64,000 nt of DNA. Source: Paenibacillus mellifer. GTDB lineage: Bacteria; Bacillota; Bacilli; Paenibacillales; Paenibacillaceae. The stretch spans positions 42,428 through 106,427 of the forward strand of contig NZ_JALPRK010000019.1 of assembly GCF_023195895.1 (NCBI RefSeq). Direction: 5' to 3'. Below are positions 9,936 through 17,828 of the stretch, in pieces (position 1 is the first letter of the stretch; every line of letters begins with the position of its first letter). The position numbers and the translations under genes are program-made. The notes beneath the pieces were generated by a model. It saw nothing but the letters and a program-made list of their open reading frames with translations. It made no database searches and had not been told where the DNA came from.

Positions 9936-9963
9936 ATATCGGTTAGTTTCATTTGATCATTGA
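9936..9963 (-). promoter_or_regulatory. Candidate sigma-D promoter for the glycosylation operon
   Basis: Read on the minus strand: TCAA, 16 bases, ACCGATAT. This is 3/4 and 7/8 of the Bacillus sigma-D consensus TAAA-N15-GCCGATAT. It lies 39-66 bp before the maf start and after the fliT terminator, so it would tie glycan genes to flagellar timing. It is weaker than the hag and flgM promoters. Confidence 0.5.
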
Positions 9964-9982
9964 TAACCAATAGATGGAATAT

Positions 9983-10025
9983 AATAAAAAAGCCTAGGAA
10001 ACATCTCCACAGAGTGTTTCCCGGC
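9983..10025 (-). terminator. Intrinsic terminator after fliT
   Basis: Minus-strand hairpin with arms TGCCGGGAAACA and TGTTTCCTAGGC (one bulge), followed by a run of six T. It lies just past the fliT stop and ends the flaG-fliD-fliS-fliT unit. Confidence 0.8.
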
Positions 10026-10035
10026 ATTCTTATAA

Positions 10036-10377
10036 TCAGTTTTTTTTATCTATAAAAAAGCTGTCAACTGCATAGGATGAGAGGTATGCTGCTTTTTGTC
10101 GTTTTATCTGATTATTTCGTTCAAGCCACTCACTAGCATCATTTCGCAGTTCATACATTTTAGGCAAAATTAATTTGTCAGCAGACAAAATGTTGGACAA
10201 CAAACTTTTTTGGATATCATTTAATCCTTCAATGTGATTACTCTCTGAAAAAAGCTTGTCACATATATGTTGACGTCTCTCTATGAGTAGCTCTACTTCC
10301 TCTTGATTAACTTCTGCTAAATGTGATACAAAATTCTCGGTAATTTCTACAAGCTCCTTTAAACACTCATCTATCAT
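10036..10377 (-). CDS. fliT: FliT-like flagellar chaperone
   Basis: Small helical protein of 113 residues from the ATG at 10377. That ATG is preferred over one at 10428 because AAGGG precedes it by about 9 bases and the longer form would overlap fliS by 34 bp. No motif is diagnostic, but the size, the helical Glu/Lys-rich composition and the position directly after fliD-fliS match FliT, the export chaperone for the FliD cap protein. The call rests on gene order more than sequence. Confidence 0.6.
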   Translation of the reverse strand: MIDECLKELVEITENFVSHLAEVNQEEVELLIERRQHICDKLFSESNHIEGLNDIQKSLLSNILSADKLILPKMYELRNDASEWLERNNQIKRQKAAYLSSYAVDSFFIDKKN

Positions 10378-10394
10378 TTGGGAATTCCCTTCAA

Positions 10395-10766
10395 TTACAT
10401 GTTTGCCAAACGACTTGCCTCTACCCATGTTTCTTTCAAGTCCACTAAATAACCTAAGACCTCTTCAGCGTATCCTTTATCCTTTGAAAGGTTAGCCTGA
10501 ATCAGTTTATGAAGTAAATAGTCATAAACTTTTATTAAATCCTTGGCTATCGCATAATCAAAATTAAGCGAAGCGATTAATTCATTAATAATAGCCTGCG
10601 CTTTAATCAAGTTATTATTAGCCTTTTCCATATCTCTATGATCAATACCCTCAATACCCAGTTTTACAAAACGGATTGCTCCTTCATACAGCATCAGTAA
10701 CAGTTTGGATGAATTGGCTGTTTGAGTCTGGGTCTCTCTATATTTGTCATAGGGGGATGTTAACAA
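10395..10766 (-). CDS. fliS: FliS flagellin export chaperone
   Basis: 123 residues, TTG start with AGGAG 8 bases upstream. The N-terminal SPYDKYRETQTQTA and LLLMLYEGAIRFVKLG segments are characteristic of FliS, a four-helix chaperone that holds the flagellin C-terminal helix before export. Length is normal for the family. It follows fliD by 13 bp in the same operon. In Bacillus, FliS also supports FliW-CsrA feedback through flagellin binding. Confidence 0.95.
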   Translation of the reverse strand: MLTSPYDKYRETQTQTANSSKLLLMLYEGAIRFVKLGIEGIDHRDMEKANNNLIKAQAIINELIASLNFDYAIAKDLIKVYDYLLHKLIQANLSKDKGYAEEVLGYLVDLKETWVEASRLANM

Positions 10767-10779
10767 TTAACTCACTCCT

Positions 10780-12240
10780 CTAGTTTAGGAAGCTCGACAA
10801 ACTGCCGGATTGAGCGTTATATTTATTGATCGCTGTTTCCATTGCAGTAAACTGTTTGTAGTAGTTTGTTTCCATAGTTGTCAATTTGCTCAGCATATTA
10901 GTAATCCGAATATCTAGGTTTCTTGCTTCTTCACCCATCAAACTATTTGGTAAAAAGGAGCTCTTTAAATCACTGCTTACTCTGGAAGTACCTGCTTTTT
11001 CTGCAAGATCATTCAGGCTAGTGTTAAGAATCTTTGATACACGATTAAAGATCCCTGTCTCAGTTGTATCCGTTGTATTCCCAGTGGCTTTAAAAAATTC
11101 TAACACCTGATCCGGATTTTGTTCCAGGGCTTGAACCAGTTTGGCCTCATCTTCAATAACTAACTTCCCGCCTTCATTCCACTTTCCTGTTGCCAGACCT
11201 ATTGAGTTGATATTTATAGAGCCGGTTCCCGTTTCAACATATCCAGTAACCGCTGACCTCATCTCACTCAAAGCTCTTTCGATAATTTCATCATTCCTTA
11301 GCAGGCCACTCTTAGCCTTATCCTGCCAAAGTTTTATTTCATCTTCCTTCATTTCCTTTTTCTGATCTTCAGTTAAAGGAGCATACTTCCTATATCTCTC
11401 TTCACTAATTTTGCTATTCAGAGAATCAATTAAATTATTATAGTCACTAACAAATGATTTAACAGCTTCTACTAACTTATCTGTATCTGCTTTTGTTTGA
11501 ATCGTTGCAGACCCTGTTTCTTTCAAAGTAATTTTCAGCCCATCATAGTCAACAATGTTGGACTTTTGAGGAGTCTGAGCTACTCCATTAATACTGAAAA
11601 CTGCGTCTTCTCCATCAAAGCTAGTTACTTTACTCGTATCTGAAAACAATGAGCCTTCAGTTGTAATTGCCGCCTCTCCTGTCTCTCTGGCAGTTATGAA
11701 CAATGTCTGAGTAGCCGTGTCAAATGCAGCCGTTACCCCTGCATCAGCAGAATTAATTTTATTAATAAGAGTGGATACCGTATCCGTAGATGTTAATCCT
11801 TCAATTTGCTTTCCATTTATTTTGATGTTAGAGAGGTCTCCTGTTATTACCTTATCTAGCGTAGTTTCTCTTGTAGTCAGCGTAGATGATCCTGTTACAG
11901 ACAAATCAATTTTAACTTGAGAAGCTTTAGCTACATTGGTTACGTCAATAGAAACGGGCAAACTTGTTGAACTATTGGATGCAGTTACACTTACAGCATT
12001 AGGATTTGATCCGCCTAGTTCTGCCCGTTTTGCCTGCATCGAGAAAGTGTTATTATAACCTAATAATTTATCATTACGAAAACTAACAATCTTGGTGCTC
12101 ATTTCTCTATAGTTTTCACGTTTCCAATCCAGCAATTGTTTCTGTTGATTCAGCTTATTTAACGGTTCTCTTTTGGCCTGCATGAGTTCTTTGACCATGC
12201 TGTCAATGTCCATCCCTGAAGCGAAACCACTAATTCTCAA
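10780..12240 (-). CDS. fliD: FliD flagellar filament cap protein (HAP2)
   Basis: 486 residues. It begins at a TTG with GGAGG 7 bases upstream; the N-terminus SGFASGMDIDSMVKELM is typical of FliD. N- and C-terminal coiled-coil regions (the end has TTMETNYYKQFTAMETAI) flank variable Thr/Ser-rich domains. FliD forms the pentameric/hexameric cap that assembles flagellin subunits at the filament tip. It follows flaG by 11 bp and precedes fliS. Confidence 0.96.
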   Translation of the reverse strand: MRISGFASGMDIDSMVKELMQAKREPLNKLNQQKQLLDWKRENYREMSTKIVSFRNDKLLGYNNTFSMQAKRAELGGSNPNAVSVTASNSSTSLPVSIDVTNVAKASQVKIDLSVTGSSTLTTRETTLDKVITGDLSNIKINGKQIEGLTSTDTVSTLINKINSADAGVTAAFDTATQTLFITARETGEAAITTEGSLFSDTSKVTSFDGEDAVFSINGVAQTPQKSNIVDYDGLKITLKETGSATIQTKADTDKLVEAVKSFVSDYNNLIDSLNSKISEERYRKYAPLTEDQKKEMKEDEIKLWQDKAKSGLLRNDEIIERALSEMRSAVTGYVETGTGSININSIGLATGKWNEGGKLVIEDEAKLVQALEQNPDQVLEFFKATGNTTDTTETGIFNRVSKILNTSLNDLAEKAGTSRVSSDLKSSFLPNSLMGEEARNLDIRITNMLSKLTTMETNYYKQFTAMETAINKYNAQSGSLSSFLN

Positions 12241-12251
12241 AGTTATCCCTC

Positions 12252-12638
12252 CTACACTCTTTCGTCAATAAGCAATCCAGCAATCTCCATCATTTTTGCA
12301 GCAATATCCAATGCCTTCTCTTGGGGTACTTCCCGGATTACTTCCCCTGTTTCTTTATTTAGGACTTTTACCATAATTGCATGTGTCTTCTCATGCACTG
12401 AAACTTCTAATGTTGTGAAAGGCCCTTCCATAGCTTTAAGTGCCCTATCAATTGCACGTATCAATTGTTCCTCGCCGATTGACACCTTTCCGCCCTGATT
12501 CATAACCGTTTGCACTTCTTTTCTGCTCATCTCGGATGTATTCAATGCATGAACAGCTGCTGTTGGGGCTTGCTCAACGGAGTTAGTGTTTTTAAGAATC
12601 GATACCGTCGAATTCCCAGCAGATCCCGATACATTCAT
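12252..12638 (-). CDS. flaG: FlaG family protein
   Basis: 128 residues from the ATG at 12638, which has GGGAGG about 8 bases upstream. A longer open frame to 12863 runs back through the hag terminator and is not used. The C-terminal half has the FlaG pattern (VHEKTHAIMVKVLNKETGEV then IREVPQEKALDIAAKM). FlaG proteins influence filament length in some bacteria; function is not firmly known. It begins the flaG-fliD-fliS-fliT operon (yvyC position in Bacillus). Confidence 0.9.
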   Translation of the reverse strand: MNVSGSAGNSTVSILKNTNSVEQAPTAAVHALNTSEMSRKEVQTVMNQGGKVSIGEEQLIRAIDRALKAMEGPFTTLEVSVHEKTHAIMVKVLNKETGEVIREVPQEKALDIAAKMMEIAGLLIDERV

Positions 12639-12681
12639 CAATACAACCTCCCGATCAAAATAATTAGTGATAATAATGTTT

Positions 12682-12709
12682 ATATCGGAAAAGTTCAAAT
12701 CGAATGTTA
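12682..12709 (-). promoter_or_regulatory. Candidate sigma-D promoter for flaG-fliD-fliS-fliT
   Basis: Minus strand: TAAC, 16 bases, TCCGATAT (3/4 and 7/8 of consensus). It is placed between the hag terminator and the flaG ribosome-binding site, where an independent promoter is needed. Confidence 0.6.
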
Positions 12710-12715
12710 TAGAAA

Positions 12716-12748
12716 AAACAAAAAAAGAGCCGCTAAGTGGCAGCTCCT
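12716..12748 (-). terminator. Intrinsic terminator of hag
   Basis: Minus-strand hairpin GAGCTGCC / AGCGGCTC (G-U wobble pair tolerated), then seven T. It begins 18 bp after the hag stop codon. Confidence 0.88.
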
Positions 12749-12765
12749 TGAAGAAATATAAAGGA

Positions 12766-13521
12766 TTAACGAAGCAAGGACAATACACCTTGTGGCTGGG
12801 AGTTCGCTTGAGACAACATTGCTTGAGAAGCTTGAAGAAGGATGTTGTTCTTAGTAAGAGCAACCATTTCCTTAGCCATATCCGTATCGCGAATACGGGA
12901 TTCGGAAGCTGTCAAGTTTTCAATAGTAGTTCCCAAGTTGTTGGAAGTGTACTCAAGACGGTTTTGTTTCGCACCCAGAGTACCACGATCTGTTGCAACA
13001 GTTTGAATTGCCGTGCTTACAGTAGCCTGTGCTGTATCAGCCAAGCCAGTAAATGTCAATGCAGCAATAGAGATCGATCCGCCATTGTCGTCGGTAGTGA
13101 TATTAACACCACTCTTAATCAAGTTGCCGTTGAACTTCGTATTGTCAACGATGGAAGTAATTTGTGCCTTAAGATCGTTCAACTCGGAGTCAATATTTGT
13201 TTTGTCAGCAGCTTGATAAGTACCGTTAGATTTTTGAACGTTCAATTCTTTCATACGAACGAGCATAGCACTTACTTCGTTCAAAGCACCCTCAGCCGTT
13301 TGTACGAAAGAAATACCGTCTTGTGTATTACGTTGCGCTTGTTCCAAGCCACGGATTTGACCACGCATTTTTTCGGAAATCGATAATCCCGCTGCATCGT
13401 CAGCTGCACGGTTAATACGCAGACCGGAAGACAATTTTTCCATGCTCTTACCAGCATTTACGTTGTTCAAGCCCATGTTGCGGTGTGTGTTCAAAGCATT
13501 AATATTGTGGTTGATAATCAT
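12766..13521 (-). CDS. hag: Flagellin
   Basis: 251 residues from the ATG at 13521 (MIINHNINALNTHRNMG), with GGGAGG 9 bases upstream; upstream in-frame codons to 13557 overlap the ribosome-binding site and are excluded. The N-terminal (SGLRINRAADDAAGLSISEK) and C-terminal (RIRDTDMAKEMVALTKN, ending SLLR) D0/D1 segments are canonical. The central variable region is minimal, so this is a short flagellin lacking D2/D3 domains, as in Bacillus Hag. The Ser/Thr-rich stretch around residues 130-200 is where glycans could attach. Expression appears to be controlled by sigma-D and a CsrA leader site. Confidence 0.97.
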   Translation of the reverse strand: MIINHNINALNTHRNMGLNNVNAGKSMEKLSSGLRINRAADDAAGLSISEKMRGQIRGLEQAQRNTQDGISFVQTAEGALNEVSAMLVRMKELNVQKSNGTYQAADKTNIDSELNDLKAQITSIVDNTKFNGNLIKSGVNITTDDNGGSISIAALTFTGLADTAQATVSTAIQTVATDRGTLGAKQNRLEYTSNNLGTTIENLTASESRIRDTDMAKEMVALTKNNILLQASQAMLSQANSQPQGVLSLLR

Positions 13522-13530
13522 TTTATTTTT

Positions 13531-13565
13531 CCTCCCTGAAATTGGTTTATCCCACATCCATGTGG
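13531..13565 (-). promoter_or_regulatory. CsrA-type leader site of hag
   Basis: On the minus strand CCACATGGATGTGG (13552-13565) forms a 5-bp stem presenting GGA in a 4-base loop, closely matching the CsrA consensus RUACARGGAUGU. A second GGA-containing site is the GGGAGG ribosome-binding site at 13531-13536. The two-site arrangement matches the hag leader repressed by CsrA in Bacillus. Confidence 0.78.
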
Positions 13566-13610
13566 TGATCGGTTATAAGGTCGGCCGCCCATTTAACCGT
13601 TCTAAATTGT

Positions 13611-13638
13611 TTATCGGTAGTCCATTTGAAATTATTTA
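13611..13638 (-). promoter_or_regulatory. Sigma-D promoter of hag
   Basis: Minus strand: TAAA, 16 bases, ACCGATAA. It predicts a leader of about 80 nt before the hag start, which contains the CsrA hairpin. Confidence 0.82.
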
Positions 13639-13666
13639 GAGCAAAATAATAATTTTAATAATTTTT

Positions 13667-14509
13667 CTATAAATCTAGCGCCTTCTCGATAATTTGCAAC
13701 GCGACTGAATCAACATCTTCATCGAACTTTCTGGCAAATAAAGCATCACTACTGAATAAATATGTTAAATAAGCAACCGTTAATGTTGCTGGTCGTTGAA
13801 TCGCACTATGGTGGAGTTCCATATCAAAATACCTATAGCACTTGTTTATATGCGTAGCCTTAAATTGACTATTCAAGAGCAAAGTTTGAAAAAATGCTTC
13901 GTCTGGGATCAATGTATATCGAAAATAATCCTGCATTTCAAAGGATAAATAGGAAGTCGCCGCATATTCTGCAAAAGCTCGAGTAATCATCTTCCATTGG
14001 GAACCATAGTAAGGTTTAACTTGAGGTTGAAAATAACTCTCAAAAGGTTTTCTTTCTCCTAAGTTTAATAATTTTCCGCCATCCTCAATATGATAATGTC
14101 CCTGTGTCACTTGTTTTTGATTCGGGATTTCGCTCATTAATCTAGCATCTATATAATTCAAGTCCTTGCCGGCCAAGAAATCTCTTACTTGTTCTTGCTT
14201 TACTAATGGGAAGTCTTGTCCGCTTAAATTAATGTAATATTCCCATTCTTGATCCCAATTCAACAAATAATTTATTGCATCAAGTTCGGCCTGAACCAAG
14301 GACCAACCTCCCCATGATAAAAACCTTGAAGGGAGTGTTCTTATATTGTCATTACTGCGAGTTAGATTTTCGGCTAATTCAAGCAATTCATCATTTGCTC
14401 CAGAATCAATATGAATTAGGTATATATTTTCCGCCGAATAAATTGCATTAAGTAATCTTAAAAGCATATTAGGTTTCTGATGTGCCATGATAAAATAAGC
14501 AATTTTCAT
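13667..14509 (-). CDS. Core-2/I-branching-type glycosyltransferase (GT14, Branch family)
   Basis: 280 residues with the N-terminal IAYFIMAHQKP, the YLIHIDSGAN acceptor/donor region, and INLSGQDFPL, which match the bacterial GT14 beta-1,6-N-acetylglucosaminyltransferase (Branch) family. It begins 15 bp after csrA with GAAGGGG as ribosome-binding site, so it is in the fliW-csrA unit and directly upstream of the hag promoter. The location between csrA and hag suggests flagellin modification. Bacillus subtilis has no gene here. The linkage and acceptor are inferred only. Confidence 0.82.
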   Translation of the reverse strand: MKIAYFIMAHQKPNMLLRLLNAIYSAENIYLIHIDSGANDELLELAENLTRSNDNIRTLPSRFLSWGGWSLVQAELDAINYLLNWDQEWEYYINLSGQDFPLVKQEQVRDFLAGKDLNYIDARLMSEIPNQKQVTQGHYHIEDGGKLLNLGERKPFESYFQPQVKPYYGSQWKMITRAFAEYAATSYLSFEMQDYFRYTLIPDEAFFQTLLLNSQFKATHINKCYRYFDMELHHSAIQRPATLTVAYLTYLFSSDALFARKFDEDVDSVALQIIEKALDL

Positions 14510-14524
14510 ATTTTTACCCCTTCG

Positions 14525-14752
14525 TTAGCTGTTTTTCCAATTGTTTAATTTCTGTATGAGCGCTTTGCGATCACTAGAGGCTTCCCTATTGCTATTCAAA
14601 ATAGCGTCAAATATCTCCTTACGATGAATCTCAACATCACAGGGGGCCTGAATTCCAATTTTAACAGTATCGCCTTCCGTCTCCAGGATAACAACCTCTA
14701 TCGTATCTGAAATTATGATTGATTCCCCTTTTTTACGGCTAAGTACTAGCAT
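14525..14752 (-). CDS. csrA: CsrA translational regulator
   Basis: 75 residues: MLVLSRKKGESIII at the N-terminus and VEIHRKEIF give the CsrA dimer fold; the RNA-contacting Arg of VEIHR is present. CsrA binds GGA motifs and represses hag translation until FliW sequesters it. It overlaps fliW by 7 bp (translational coupling). Confidence 0.97.
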   Translation of the reverse strand: MLVLSRKKGESIIISDTIEVVILETEGDTVKIGIQAPCDVEIHRKEIFDAILNSNREASSDRKALIQKLNNWKNS

Positions 14753-15189
14753 GACGCCCCACCGCCTGTGGTTTTATTGTTTGGCAATAGTGAGTGTTTA
14801 GAAGTATATTCCGTTTTATTCAAAACTATTTGTTTCCCAATATGTTCCTTTACATTAAATACTAGTGGCGCTAAAAGGTTTGCTGTTACTTGTGACAATT
14901 CCTTTCCCCACGTAACAATGCTCCGAATTGCCACCTCTGTCTGGTCTGTGATTTTTAGTTCCTCAAGATCAATCGCGCTCAATTCAAACTCATATTCTTT
15001 AAAAAACAAAAAAGGATTTACAATAATAAACGCCAAATTCTCATTTTCAATTGATTGCAGAAACGAGAAATGTTCATCATGTTGTTGTATTGAAAATTTA
15101 GTGTACTCCTCAAATCCTGGAATCCCCCTCTTAAAAGTAAAAAAAACACCTGTGTTTACAACAATTTCATTATCCGAATGATTAATCAT
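14746..15189 (-). CDS. fliW: FliW flagellar assembly factor (CsrA antagonist)
   Basis: 147 residues; AGGAGG upstream of the ATG. The central sequence FKRGIPGFEEYTKF and the FIIVNPFLFFKEYEFEL segment are typical of FliW. FliW binds either flagellin or CsrA, coupling flagellin synthesis to secretion. It overlaps csrA and lies only 21 bp after a strong terminator hairpin, so how it is transcribed is not obvious (see findings). Confidence 0.96.
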   Translation of the reverse strand: MINHSDNEIVVNTGVFFTFKRGIPGFEEYTKFSIQQHDEHFSFLQSIENENLAFIIVNPFLFFKEYEFELSAIDLEELKITDQTEVAIRSIVTWGKELSQVTANLLAPLVFNVKEHIGKQIVLNKTEYTSKHSLLPNNKTTGGGASC

Positions 15190-15209
15190 ATTTTGAACCT
15201 CCTAGTACT

Positions 15210-15242
15210 AAAAAAGCTATGAACTGCCTCAGTTCATAGCTT
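15210..15242 (-). terminator. Intrinsic terminator between flgL and fliW
   Basis: Perfect 12-bp stem AAGCTATGAACT / AGTTCATAGCTT with a 5-base loop, then a T run on the minus strand. It would end the flgM-flgL transcript. Confidence 0.85.
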
Positions 15243-15275
15243 AATTATATGGTATTATCTATCAAACATAATAAT

Positions 15276-16181
15276 TTAACGAATAAAATCAACTAACGTT
15301 GGAGAAATAATCTTGGCTCCGGCAGATAAAGACGCCTGATAAATATTCGATTGAATATTAGTTTGGATCATAACTTCCGCAATATCAGCATCTTCCGTTT
15401 TAGACTGCAATTGAGTAAGACTATAATTCTCATTACTAAGTCGGTTTTGCATCAATTCAACACGATTAGTTCTGGCTCCCGTCTCAGCGTGTACAGAAAC
15501 CATTGTATTTAATCTTGATTCAATATTAGGAATTTCTTTAGAGATATCATCAAATCTACTATTCTTCATTGCAACAGAAAGTTTATCGATAATGTTAAAG
15601 ACATTATCCGTTCCATTCTTACCGCCAAAGAAGTCATTACCGGCAGTATTAATTTGAAAAGTTACTCCCTGACCAACCGTGTATTCTACTGCACCCGGGT
15701 CAGTTTCAACCCCGGCAAAGGAATCCGGATTACTAGAATCGTACGGTTTAATATTGTAGGTTTGTCCATTAAAGATATATTTCCCGTTGATTTGCGTATT
15801 TCCAAGATCTCCAAGCTGTTTTTTAAGTTCCAGAATCTCGGATTTAATGCTGTCCAAAGCACTTTGTGGATTAGTACCATTACTTGCCTGAACGGTAAGT
15901 TCCTTAAGGCGATTCATCACATCTTCTGCCTGTGACATTACCGAATCCGTCGTATCCAACCAGCCCAATGCTGTGTCGACATTCCGACCGTATTGGTCAT
16001 TCGCAGATAATTCAGAACGATAGCGAAGGGCATAAGTCACCCCTACCGGGTCATCAGAGGGTTTGTTTAGTTTTCGACCAGTAGACTGCTGGTTTTGCAA
16101 GTCAGCCATTTTGTTTAGGTTGCGATTCAGGTTGCGAAGCACCTGGTTGCTCATCATATTGGATGTGACGCGTAAAGCCAT
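15276..16181 (-). CDS. flgL: FlgL hook-filament junction protein (HAP3)
   Basis: 301 residues with start preceded by AAGGAGG. The N-terminus (RVTSNMMSNQVLRNLN then LQNQQSTGRKLNKPSDDP) and a flagellin-like C-terminal helix (DADIAEVMIQTN) identify FlgL. It joins the hook to the filament together with FlgK. It follows flgK by 66 bp. By eye it is AT-richer than flgK, so the composition change falls between these two operon genes. Confidence 0.95.
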   Translation of the reverse strand: MALRVTSNMMSNQVLRNLNRNLNKMADLQNQQSTGRKLNKPSDDPVGVTYALRYRSELSANDQYGRNVDTALGWLDTTDSVMSQAEDVMNRLKELTVQASNGTNPQSALDSIKSEILELKKQLGDLGNTQINGKYIFNGQTYNIKPYDSSNPDSFAGVETDPGAVEYTVGQGVTFQINTAGNDFFGGKNGTDNVFNIIDKLSVAMKNSRFDDISKEIPNIESRLNTMVSVHAETGARTNRVELMQNRLSNENYSLTQLQSKTEDADIAEVMIQTNIQSNIYQASLSAGAKIISPTLVDFIR

Positions 16182-16247
16182 TGATTCAACCTCCTTAGCT
16201 TGCGGAACATGTTAGGTTTGAATACCTTCAAAAATCATTTATATTGT

Positions 16248-17804
16248 TTAACGTCCAACCACGCCGGTACCGTTAATCAGCTTGTTCAGCACTTCATCGA
16301 AGGTAGTCATGAAGCGTGCAGCCGCAGAGTAGGCGTGTTGGAACATCATCATGTTCGACATTTCCTCGTCGAGCGATACGCCGCTGACCGATTGGCGTTT
16401 GGCGTTTACCTGGTCGGTTAGGATCAGGGCGTTGTCGGCCTGCCGTTTGGCTTCATTGGCTTGTACGCCGACCTGGCCGACGATGGCCTTGAAGTAATCG
16501 TCAATCGTAGACGTTGCCGTTTGGCCGCCGCCGAAGGTGAACTTCACGTCCTTGAGATCGGCCATGATCAGCGCCAGACCGTTGTTCCCTTTGACGACCG
16601 TTTCCGTGGTGCCGGAGCCGGTCGTTCTCAGCGAGGTCGCAATCAAGCTGGGATCGTCCAAAATGGCCTGGCTCATGGTAATGTTGCCAGCCGTGATCGT
16701 CGTTCCGCCGTCTTTGGCGGCAAAGAAATCTCCGCCCGGGACAGGGGCTCCGTCATTCGCGCTGTAGCCGAGCTTGTGCAGGGCGTTAATGCCTTTAATT
16801 GTCACAGTCAGGTCTGTAGCCAGTGTTCGGGTAGGCCCCGAGAAGGTTTGATTCCCGATGACCGTACCTTCCGGCAAAATCGCCCCAGCCGGGATCGTTA
16901 CGGTAATATCCCCATTGACCAACGTATTGGCAAATTGATCAAGCTGGTTCTGATAATCCCGTACATAAGTGTCGCGGGAATAGATCATTCCATAGATCTC
17001 GCCGTTGTTTAGTGTTCCTGCAGCATAGGCATTCTGCAAAAAGTCAGCCGTGATTGGCGTCGGGTTCTCACCCGCAACCAGCACTTGTCCGCCCATGGTA
17101 ATTTGATAGCCTTCCGGAAGCTCGGTCACCTCGACATTGACCAGGTTGGACAGTTGATCCGTCAGCAAATCCCGTTGGTCCCGAAGGTCGTTTGCCTTAT
17201 CGCCCAAGCTTTCGATCCGGGTGATCTGACGGTTCAGGTCAGCGATCGAAGAGAGGATCGAGTTCATATCCGACGCGTTCACAGCGACGTTGTTCGTCAA
17301 GTCGGAATTCAAATCGCTAAGCTGTTTGCTGGTATGGTTCAATGCATCCGTCAGAGCGAGGGTCGTTTCCTTGACGATTTTCCGGTTCGTGATGTTCTCA
17401 GGGTCCTTACTCAAGTCGGACCATGCTTTCCAGAAATTATTTACGAGTGCGCTGATTCCGGTATCGGAAGGCTCGTTAATAATCGTTTGCAGCTTATCGA
17501 GCGTATCGTATTGGATATTCCAAGCGCCAAGCGATTTATTTTCATTGCGGAATTGCTCATCCAAGAACTGTTCCCGGATCCGTTCAACCGAAACGACTTC
17601 CACCCCGGTTCCCAATTGCCCCGGATTTACAGAACGGTTGATTCCGTAAGCTTCCAAAGGACGGGCCGCGCTCATTTTCACCGTTTGCCGGGAATAACCG
17701 TCCGTGTTGGCGTTCGCGATATTATGGCCGGTTGTATTTAGAGCCATCGTCTGTGTAAACAAGCTTCGCTTCGCGGTTTCGAGCGAATGGAATGTCGATG
17801 TCAT
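16248..17804 (-). CDS. flgK: FlgK hook-associated protein 1
   Basis: 518 residues; AAGGAGG ahead of the ATG. The N-terminus STFHSLETAKRSLFTQTMAL with the rod/hook motif NIANANTDGYSRQ, and the C-terminal SGVSLDEEMSNMMMFQHAYSAAARF motif region, identify FlgK. It forms the first junction ring on the hook. GC-rich compared with flgL downstream. Confidence 0.96.
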   Translation of the reverse strand: MTSTFHSLETAKRSLFTQTMALNTTGHNIANANTDGYSRQTVKMSAARPLEAYGINRSVNPGQLGTGVEVVSVERIREQFLDEQFRNENKSLGAWNIQYDTLDKLQTIINEPSDTGISALVNNFWKAWSDLSKDPENITNRKIVKETTLALTDALNHTSKQLSDLNSDLTNNVAVNASDMNSILSSIADLNRQITRIESLGDKANDLRDQRDLLTDQLSNLVNVEVTELPEGYQITMGGQVLVAGENPTPITADFLQNAYAAGTLNNGEIYGMIYSRDTYVRDYQNQLDQFANTLVNGDITVTIPAGAILPEGTVIGNQTFSGPTRTLATDLTVTIKGINALHKLGYSANDGAPVPGGDFFAAKDGGTTITAGNITMSQAILDDPSLIATSLRTTGSGTTETVVKGNNGLALIMADLKDVKFTFGGGQTATSTIDDYFKAIVGQVGVQANEAKRQADNALILTDQVNAKRQSVSGVSLDEEMSNMMMFQHAYSAAARFMTTFDEVLNKLINGTGVVGR

Positions 17805-17828
17805 AAGTTCCTCCTTGTCGGCTTACTG

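Noticed and set aside
12639..12863. N-terminal extension of FlaG
   Set aside because: It would translate through the hag terminator and its own ribosome-binding site; the ATG at 12638 has a perfect GGGAGG.
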